A stretch of 64,000 bases of DNA, from positions 15,872,001-15,936,000 of the forward strand of contig CM065322.1 in the NCBI GenBank assembly GCA_033032175.1, read 5' to 3'. Position numbers and translations under genes: made by a program. Numbering within the stretch: the stretch's first letter is position 1; every line of letters begins with the position of its first letter. Shown piece after piece: positions 1-8,400 of this stretch. The notes beneath the pieces were generated by a model. It searched no databases, was not told the origin of the DNA, and saw only the letters and a program-made list of their open reading frames with translations. The DNA is from Saturnia japonica (Eukaryota; Arthropoda; Insecta; Lepidoptera; Saturniidae).

Positions 1-146
1 TGCATGTTTGGATAAGCCTTAATGTACCAGTACCGATAAGCAGGTAAGTTAAACTGTGTGAATATTTCAAAATGATCATTAACGATGCATAAGCAACCTT
101 CGCGAGGTTTACATTTCAAACATAAAACATGATCTTTTGCAAGACA

Positions 147-287
147 AAACCTGTACAAACCTGTACCGATCTATAGTGCCCCTCGCGGGGGTGCTTTATG
201 TATAATTTTCATAAAAATTATCACCTAACAACTTGAACCTGTACCGATGTACAGCGCCTCTCGAAGGAGCGCTTTATAATACATATA
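147..287 (+). repeat. Two diverged monomers of the 94-bp minisatellite, left of the mariner
   Basis: Two units starting near 147 and 235 match the array that resumes after the mariner (AACCTGTAC.., CCCCTCGCGGGG.., ATAATTTTC..). They carry substitutions and length changes, such as CGCCTCTCGAAGGAGCG in place of the usual GC hairpin. The second unit is cut by the mariner and continues at 1504-1549. The 146 bases to the left hold nothing I recognise. Confidence 0.8.
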
Positions 288-1501
288 GGTCTTAAAATGA
301 AATTGCCGTTCTGCAGTACTGGCCATTTCAAATCAATTCTTTTTCCAAAAGTAGTCATTTGTTTATTGATTAGTGTTACATTTTCATCGCATTTCAATCT
401 TTTTTGTCATCATGGATACGTTAAAAATTCGAGTAATTATGGAATATGAGTACCGTCGTGGCAGCAACGCGGCACAAGCGGCACGTAACATCAACGACGT
501 TTACGGAGCTAACACTACAAACCAACGCACCACCTGTTATTGGTTTGCTCGCTTCTGTTCTGGGAATTTCGATCTGAAAAATGAACCTCGCGGTCGTCCG
601 AAGACTTTGGTCGACAATGACGAATTAAAGGCGATTGTGGAAGCTGATGATACACAATCTACGGCTGAATTAGCAGCAGCTTTCGACGTTAGCGTCAAAA
701 CAATATTGGTCCGTTTGCGTCAAATTGGCAAGGTAAAAAAGCATCACAAATGGGTGCCCCACGAACTCAATGATCGCCAGCGCGAAGTACGCGTCGAGAC
801 GTGCCTTGCACTGCTCAACAGACACACAAATGAAGGAATTTTGAACCGCATTGTTACCTGCGATGAAAAATGGATTCTGTTTGATAACGGCAAGCGCTCA
901 GCAAGTTTGTTGGATCCTGGTTCAGCACCTAAACAATGCCCTAAACGAAAACTTACCCCTAGAAAAGCGATGGTCACTGTTTGGTGGTCTAGCGCCGGTG
1001 TGATTCATCACAGCTTCTTACCAAACTGGGTGAGCATTACTGCAGATGTGTACTGTGAACAACTGAACACAATGATGGAGAAGCTGGCACATCTCCAACC
1101 AGCATTGGTCAATCGCTCGTCTCCGCTGCTCCTGCACGACAACGCGCGACCTCATACTGCACAGCAGACGGTCTCCAAGTTGCAAGAACTGGGGTTGGAA
1201 GTTCTCCGTCATCCGCCCTACTCACCAGACCTTGCGCCTACAGACTACTACTTTTTCCAGAATTTGGATAACTCCTTGGTGGGAAAAAAATTCAATACCG
1301 GAGAGGCTGTACAAAATGCCTTTGAAGAATTTGTTGCCTCCCGTCCAGCTGATTTCTTTAAGGGCATCAATAAACTGCCACTGCACTGGCAAAGATGCAT
1401 TGATTGCATGGGTGATTACTACGATTAATACAAATAAAAAATACATGAAAAAAATTAGTTAAATTTTTTCATACAAAACGGCAATTTCATAGGTAAAGAC
1501 C
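288..1501 (+). mobile_element. mariner element (cecropia-like), inserted in the minisatellite
   Basis: The element is 1,214 bp, flanked by TA on both sides (286-287 and 1502-1503), as expected for a mariner target duplication. Its ends are inverted repeats: the left begins GGTCTT and reads ATGAAATTGCCGTT, and the right end is the reverse complement of GGTCTTTACCTATGAAATTG. The left repeat lacks about 2 bases and has a few substitutions relative to the right. One full-length transposase frame lies inside. The element interrupts a minisatellite monomer, so it arrived after at least part of that array existed. Confidence 0.92.
412..1428 (+). CDS. mariner transposase (DD34D), full length and open
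   Basis: This frame encodes 338 residues, the usual size for mariner transposases (about 340-350). The frame opens at 373 with a GTG, but the first ATG at 412 (context CATCATGG) gives the expected N terminus with the tryptophan-containing helix-turn-helix region, so I use it. Catalytic landmarks are all present: the first Asp in TCDEKW, the second in HDNARPHTA, and the third in YSPDLAPTDYYFF, with 34 residues between the last two. The linker motif WVPHEL is intact. The enzyme would cut and paste the surrounding element at TA sites. There is no stop or frameshift. The subfamily assignment (cecropia) is from memory of motif style. Whether it is active depends also on the asymmetric inverted repeats. 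Confidence 0.93.
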   Translation: MDTLKIRVIMEYEYRRGSNAAQAARNINDVYGANTTNQRTTCYWFARFCSGNFDLKNEPRGRPKTLVDNDELKAIVEADDTQSTAELAAAFDVSVKTILVRLRQIGKVKKHHKWVPHELNDRQREVRVETCLALLNRHTNEGILNRIVTCDEKWILFDNGKRSASLLDPGSAPKQCPKRKLTPRKAMVTVWWSSAGVIHHSFLPNWVSITADVYCEQLNTMMEKLAHLQPALVNRSSPLLLHDNARPHTAQQTVSKLQELGLEVLRHPPYSPDLAPTDYYFFQNLDNSLVGKKFNTGEAVQNAFEEFVASRPADFFKGINKLPLHWQRCIDCMGDYYD

Positions 1502-1549
1502 TAATATATATTTTTCACAGAAAAATTATCATCATCTAACAAAAACATG

Positions 1550-3258
1550 AACCTGTACAAACCTGTACCGATGTATAGTGCCCCTCGCGGGGGCGCTTTA
1601 GGTATAATTTTCAGAAAAATTATCATCATCTAACAAAAACATGAACCTGTACAAACCTGTACCGATGTATAGTGCCCCTCGCGGGGGCGCTTTAGGTATA
1701 ATTTTCAGAAAAATTATCATCATCTAACAAAAACATGAACCTGTACAAACCTGTACCGATGTATAGTGCCCCTCGCGGGGGCGCTTTAGGTATAATTTTC
1801 AGAAAAATTATCATCATCTAACAAAAACATGAACCTGTACAAACCTGTACCGATGTATAGTGCCCCTCGCGGGGGCGCTTTAGGTATAATTTTCAGAAAA
1901 ATTATCATCATCTAACAAAAACATGAACCTGTACAAACCTGTACCGATGTATAGTGCCCCTCGCGGGGGCGCTTTAGGTATAATTTTCAGAAAAATTATC
2001 ATCATCTAACAAAAACATGAACCTGTACAAACCTGTACCGATGTATAGTGCCCCTCGCGGGGGCGCTTTAGGTATAATTTTCAGAAAAATTATCATCATC
2101 TAACAAAAACATGAACCTGTACAAACCTGTACCGATGTATAGTGCCCCTCGCGGGGGCGCTTTAGGTATAATTTTCAGAAAAATTATCATCATCTAACAA
2201 AAACATGAACCTGTACAAACCTGTACCGATGTATAGTGCCCCTCGCGGGGGCGCTTTAGGTATAATTTTCAGAAAAATTATCATCATCTAACAAAAACAT
2301 GAACCTGTACAAACCTGTACCGATGTATAGTGCCCCTCGCGGGGGCGCTTTAGGTATAATTTTCAGAAAAATTATCATCATCTAACAAAAACATGAACCT
2401 GTACAAACCTGTACCGATGTATAGTGCCCCTCGCGGGGGCGCTTTAGGTATAATTTTCAGAAAAATTATCATCATCTAACAAAAACATGAACCTGTACAA
2501 ACCTGTACCGATGTATAGTGCCCCTCGCGGGGGCGCTTTAGGTATAATTTTCAGAAAAATTATCATCATCTAACAAAAACATGAACCTGTACAAACCTGT
2601 ACCGATGTATAGTGCCCCTCGCGGGGGCGCTTTAGGTATAATTTTCAGAAAAATTATCATCATCTAACAAAAACATGAACCTGTACAAACCTGTACCGAT
2701 GTATAGTGCCCCTCGCGGGGGCGCTTTAGGTATAATTTTCAGAAAAATTATCATCATCTAACAAAAACATGAACCTGTACAAACCTGTACCGATGTATAG
2801 TGCCCCTCGCGGGGGCGCTTTAGGTATAATTTTCAGAAAAATTATCATCATCTAACAAAAACATGAACCTGTACAAACCTGTACCGATGTATAGTGCCCC
2901 TCGCGGGGGCGCTTTAGGTATAATTTTCAGAAAAATTATCATCATCTAACAAAAACATGAACCTGTACAAACCTGTACCGATGTATAGTGCCCCTCGCGG
3001 GGGCGCTTTAGGTATAATTTTCAGAAAAATTATCATCATCTAACAAAAACATGAACCTGTACAAACCTGTACCGATGTATAGTGCCCCTCGCGGGGGCGC
3101 TTTAGGTATAATTTTCAGAAAAATTATCATCATCTAACAAAAACATGAACCTGTACAAACCTGTACCGATGTATAGTGCCCCTCGCGGGGGCGCTTTAGG
3201 TATAATTTTCAGAAAAATTATCGCCTCATGAACCTGTACAAACCTGTACCGATGTATA
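1550..3258 (+). repeat. 94-bp minisatellite array, 17 apparently identical units plus partial units
   Basis: Unit starts (AACCTGTACAAACCTGTACC) fall every 94 bp from 1550 to 3148. The seventeen 94-bp units look identical by eye. The eighteenth is 83 bp and the array then breaks off near 3258. Each unit holds two potential hairpins: AGTGCCCC-TCGCG-GGGGCGCT (8 bp, one G:T pair) and ATAATTTT-CAGA-AAAATTAT (8 bp, perfect). Each also has a direct duplication of CCTGTAC and a 28-codon ATG..TAA frame. The unit length is not a multiple of three, so the array has no continuous frame. Such identity implies recent amplification or homogenisation. Confidence 0.95.
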
Positions 3259-4110
3259 AATTGTTATAAATGAAAATGTGCCAACCATCTTGCCAGATTG
3301 GTTTGTTGTTACTACTCCGATCCTTGGATCGTCTACCACTAGAGTGATGCTAAGCTGTGTAGCAAATGGATAAAACCGTTCAAAGGGACTGTTTGTTATA
3401 AACTTATTAGAGAACACGTTGCCTTATACCTAATATAATGTCAGGGAAATTATTTGTATGGTACGTATTATTATTACGTACGTATTATTTTTTGTTACAT
3501 AATAATTACCCGAGTTAATATTTTATGTATAGCTTACATAAATATAAAATTCTACCCTCACATAACCGACTAGTCACAGAATTACGTGGAATATGCAATA
3601 AAAAATTTGATCATGGTTACTTTCGCGCAGTAACTTGAAAGTTCAGTTCAGTCGACATAAGAGTTATATGGTCATGTATTACAGTTATATCAAACCTTTT
3701 GTACATCAACATATTTCATAATAGGAGTGTGAAATAATGAGTCATAATATTTATCTGGCAACCGAGTCATTTGGTTGCATAACAGTTGCTATTGCTCGAT
3801 GTTATTCTGATAACACAGGGACGCAAATGTCTTCACTGGGTTTCTGAAGGGAGAAATGTGAACTAAGACTACGTGTGGTGTAGCTATGTATCGCAACGCG
3901 CGGAGTGTCTCTTCATAGACAATATTTCCCGCTCTGCTATAACCACTTTGCTTTGATATAAATTTTCATAGCTTCACTTCGACCTTGATCACCGCTTGAG
4001 TAGGTATATACTATTATAAATGGGTGAACACGGCCGATTAATTCCAAACTAAGCAAAGCATTATATTATGGTTACTAAACTACTGATATCATATATGCAC
4101 ATGTATAGAT
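3259..4110. other. Non-coding stretch, nothing recognised
   Basis: This is AT-rich sequence with no convincing exon, splice-site pair or repeat copy. It lies between the minisatellite and a SINE. It could be intron of the MCPH1-like gene, whose upstream exons are not visible in the window. Confidence 0.5.
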
Positions 4111-4212
4111 GATATACACACAACTGACAATTAGGCACGACGCACAAATTAAAATCATGTGCGGGAATCGAAACCGCGACCTCTCTGCTCAATAGTATGG
4201 TTTATTACACTG
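4111..4212 (-). repeat. tRNA-derived SINE fragment (family G), reverse
   Basis: The reverse complement carries a box-B-like GTTTCGATTCCCGC and then ATTGTCAGTTGTG, matching the forward copy at 10741-10860 in the same order. It is diverged and lacks a clean box A, so it is not a tRNA gene. Confidence 0.65.
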
Positions 4213-4550
4213 GCATGTAAAAATATGTTTGCGACCATATTGTGTAATTGTTAAAACTAATCCTATTGTTTTTCGCACCTCATATGTTTATGAATAATTA
4301 CATATACGTATCGCATTGGCGTGTTCACCAGGCGATAACAAACAGGTCTCGATATTAAGCTTCTAATAACGGGACAGTAGTATAATAGACGCGTTTTCCC
4401 TGAAATAAAACGCATATTAAAATACTTCCCTTATTAGAAGTTTACTTTTTAACCCTGCCTGGTGCATATTTGCCTACTACCACGGCTAAATATATATATA
4501 TATGAAAGTATAAACGGTACCTTTAAAAAAAACGCCAATTTTTTTAATTG

Positions 4551-4980
4551 TTTATATTAAAAAGGCCTACAAAAAACTTAGTGGGAGCAAATGTCTATCT
4601 TCTAACGATCACTCACAAGAAGCATATAACCGGGAGCGAGGATAGAACGAACCGCGCGTGTCCCGATCGATGGCATTCTGTAGTCCACACGAGCGGAACC
4701 GCGAGCACAGCTAGTTTTAAACATAAAGATGTATTTTGCGTGGGACCTTAATTCTTTATCTAAAATAAAAGTAGCTTAAGTAGCCTCCATGGAACATGAA
4801 AGTCTCGTCAAAATCGATCCAACCGTTTCGGGAGATTACCTGGAACAAACAGACAGAGGGAAATATAAAAAAATTGTTTTGTTATATAAGTACCTACCGT
4901 ATATACTTTTATATGCATTAACAAATTTTTGTCAAGTGCTTTTTTTGCAGTCTACTTTTTGGTTCCTTTTTAAATAATTT
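4551..4980. repeat. Two abutting, oppositely oriented fragments of repeat family A
   Basis: Bases 4551-4718 are a reverse copy of the family A head (ending ..CGCGAGCACAGCTAGT), and about 4735-4925 are a forward copy of its middle and tail (AACCGTTTCGGGAGATTACC). Family A is a roughly 510-bp repeat found about nine times here. The join of a reversed 5' part to a forward 3' part resembles twin-priming or inversion junctions of retroelements. Open frames in this stretch are chance. Confidence 0.75.
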
Positions 4981-5283
4981 TTTTACAAATTAATTGGAAA
5001 CTCACTTTTATAGGCCAGCCCTGAGAATTATTAGTTGCTTGTATGTGGGGCATATTTCTCATAGAAAAGAAAAGCCTAATGGATCCAATAGCGTAGGACT
5101 GATGGTTGTGGCAATCTTTAATCAGGCCTATATTCAACAGTGAACGTCTTTCGGCTGAATGGATGGAAATAAAAATTATGACATTATTCTATGTGGAGTA
5201 ATGTCGGTTTTATTGCTCACTATATCATTCATCACAATTAAAGGACCCAGTAGTAAATCGAACGAAATTTCTACACATTTCAG

Positions 5284-5465
5284 ATGATGAGACCGTGACC
5301 AGGAAGCCTTCGAGGATGCAGAAGAATGAATCCGGAATAAAGCTGACGCAGCGTGATAGGCGCGACCTGGCCCAGGCGGAACGTATGGCCAGGAGGATGC
5401 TGGCTGCTAGTACAGCCAGGACAAATCCTACTCCATGCACCGCCATCTCAAACGCACCGAGGATC
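5284..5465 (+). CDS. MCPH1: MCPH1-like exon: linker before the central BRCT domain
   Basis: The acceptor is CACATTTCAG and the donor GATC|GTAAGTTC. The exon is 182 nt: two bases complete a codon from the previous exon, then 60 codons run from DETVTRKPS to SNAPRI. It is rich in Arg, Lys and Gln and probably helical (LTQRDRRDLAQAERMARRM). It ends exactly where the first BRCT strand begins. The incoming phase shows that at least one upstream exon exists. Confidence 0.82.
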
Positions 5466-8400
5466 GTAAGTTCTTTCACTATTTCTGATCACTAAATGTC
5501 TGAAAAACCTAGAATTCTCTACAAGCCTTGTTGTGTACAAGTTCATAGCAAGAGATAAGGCATCGCTGTGAAGCGGAACACGCACACATTGAAAGGTATC
5601 ATCCGAGTATCGTAAATAAACAAACAGTTCACGTAATTTTAAAAATAGCATGATTCGAAATTTCGACCTCCCGTTTTTCCTAGCGGGATTAAAAGCGAGT
5701 ACAAGAAGCAACAAACTGTCTGTAATGTGTCTATCTGTAACTTTCGTGATATATCTTCTTGTTTTGGCGCTGCAAAAAGCTCTTGCCAGCGTCAATGTTT
5801 TTATGCCCTCGTAACCTTCCAATATACATAGTGGGGTTTTCTAACAAGCAGCGGCTTCAGGGCCTCTGAGACTAACAGTATTATAGTCAGTTTTAAAAAA
5901 AATTGTTGCTACCATAAGAAAGCAGATGTTAATTAAAATTGAACGCGAAATCTCTGAGATTTTTCAAATTATTACCAGTTAAATCTGTGACGTTTTGACT
6001 GAAAAATAGCGTCGTTTGGTGGTCGTTCCTCACGTGCGACAAAAAGCCAATGGCAAATCTTTTTGTCGCATCGTTTATTTTGTTTTTAATACTTTGTTTT
6101 ATTAGGTTTTCTTTTTATTTCATGTTATTGTTTTTTGTTTTTGTATCTTTGTGACAATAAATAATTTTTATTTTCTTTCTTCTTAAAAGAGGCAATTCTA
6201 ATCATATTAATGCTTTCAGGTTCTAACGGGGATGAATCGGTCGGAAAGACGAACGGTATCGGAAGCCGTGAGAGCCCTCGGTGGACACCTGCAGAGATGT
6301 GTAAACAGGAACACGACGCACGTGCTGCTTGGCTCATGTTTGAACACTGCGACTTGTGAAAACCAAACTTCACAACTCATAAATATTACAGGTATCAATT
6401 AAATAACCAATTTAAATAACGGCTACTTTTTCAACGTTCCGATTTTGTATATATACCTTCCGTCCGTCCACCAATGTAACTTAAATTAAATATAGAGCCA
6501 TACTGCCGCCATATTGCGTTTTTTTTTTTTAATTATAGCTAGAGTCACTCGGGATAATGTAAGGATTCTAACGGTTACCCATATATCCAAATCTGTTGAG
6601 GCAACTCAGTTTACTGCGCCGGATGTGTTAACACATTTATTCCAAATGTGTTGGTGCAAGGCGCACATCAGCGCCGCGAGCCGGCTAAGGGACAGCGTCA
6701 CACTCCTCCACTCGCGTCAATCAGCTGACTCATTCATTTCTCTAACGGTCTTGCCTCGCGTACTATTTTGCTGTGCCATGGTGCAAATTTGAATTGACCC
6801 AATGCGCCGGCGCAGTAGGCTGCGCTTGAGTTATTGAATTAGCGCAAGGAATTTTTCTGAGTTACCCATGGCTAATGTACTACGTTTTCTATTATCACAG
6901 AGTAAAATGACAATCACTAATGTTAAACTTCAAAATAACGTTTTCACTTTTATTTTTCTAGTGAAAACTTCTGCGTTGAGCGATTTTTGGTAGGAGAAAA
7001 CTTACATTGTATATATTCGACTGTATCATATGCTTTTTGAATAGGTAAAATCTTGTGATTTCTCACGTCTATCGGTAGTCCTTATGACTGTCTCTGTTTT
7101 GTTTTTTAGTGTTGTGCTACCGTATATTTAACGGTGTAATTATTTAAATCGTAAGATTTTAAATATTTAATGCAAGGCTTAAAAAAAATTACCAATAATT
7201 GTCACATACCTCATACAGTTTTACAATTAGTACCGATTGGTGACGTCACTATTTTAAAAACACAATAAACTAGTAACATGTGAAATCTCAATTTTCTCCG
7301 CGGTAATAAAAAACGGCCTATAGACTAAACAGTTGTTTGCAACTCTGCAAATCAAATAAACAAATGAAAATGTACCAGTTTTAAAGGCCGTTCAACAAAT
7401 TCATGCCAGCTGGCTTATAAGTAACTAGGATAGACTGCATCCATGCTACTCACAGTAACAGCTTTGTTCTGGTGTCTCGACCAACACCAAACTTCGAATT
7501 TTTTAGCCACATGTTTCACTCGACTGTGGTCAGACGGCGGATTACATTCTATCCAAGAAAATGGCTGTTATTGTGGACATTTCAAAACAAAATAATTAAA
7601 TTGAGCATTTTCTTTTAACCTTAACACAGGGTTTCCTAGCAATACTTATTCGTTACAAAAACTACACTATCGGTTACCGTAATAAAATGACGTACGTTTT
7701 TTTTTTTACTTAAAATGATTCGGTTCGATTCCCGACTCGTGTATAAGTTTTTTGAAAATCTATGAATGCAGTTTTTTTTGTCTTTAAAATCGACGTCATG
7801 GTTCTTCAGCACATATTTCTGTATCTCTTATAGCTTCATAGTTACATACTGTATAATATCATCCTCGTAAACCCTTCAACTGTCGATTGGCCCGAGAGCC
7901 CTAACCGCCGATTGCCCCCATATATTTAGGATCAATTTAATTGTGAATACTTTGATTGAACTGCTCTAACGTATATGATATTAGAACTAAAGACAAGGAC
8001 AGGCTATAGTAGGAAAACGTGTTGTAATATGAAAGACATTTTCTTTTTATAAGAATATTTTTTATAGCGGTCCTTTAGGTCACGTTTTGTGAAACGTATT
8101 TTATTATAACGCAAACTCACTTCGTTTTGATTATTTTTAAACTAAATTATTCATTACAATAATTATTATTTATAATAACTGCATCTTATTAAGTAATCAT
8201 TCTTTTGTATAATGTTATTTGCATTATTATTCATAATTTCATAATCAGTTGGTCCAATGCATATAGAACAAATCCACTTAAGTTTTATATAGGCATATAA
8301 TATGTACCGTACAAAATAACTGATAAATCATTAAATTAGAAAGCGCGCCTATTTCGCGAGACCACCCACGACAGCGCTAGCAACAGTGCAAATTTTTTTT

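Noticed and set aside
1550..3147. A conserved 28-codon ATG..TAA frame in each unit
   Set aside because: Unit identity alone preserves it; 94 is not a multiple of three and there is no promoter, so translation is not supported.
1550..3258. CRISPR-like array
   Set aside because: Units are contiguous 94-bp identical repeats without variable spacers, in a eukaryotic context; this is a minisatellite.
288..3258. The minisatellite as part of the mariner element
   Set aside because: TA duplications and inverted repeats end the mariner at 288 and 1501, and diverged minisatellite units lie on its left as well.
5448..5822. 124-codon minus-strand frame
   Set aside because: It overlaps the MCPH1-like exon edge and repeat family J in antisense; no domain.
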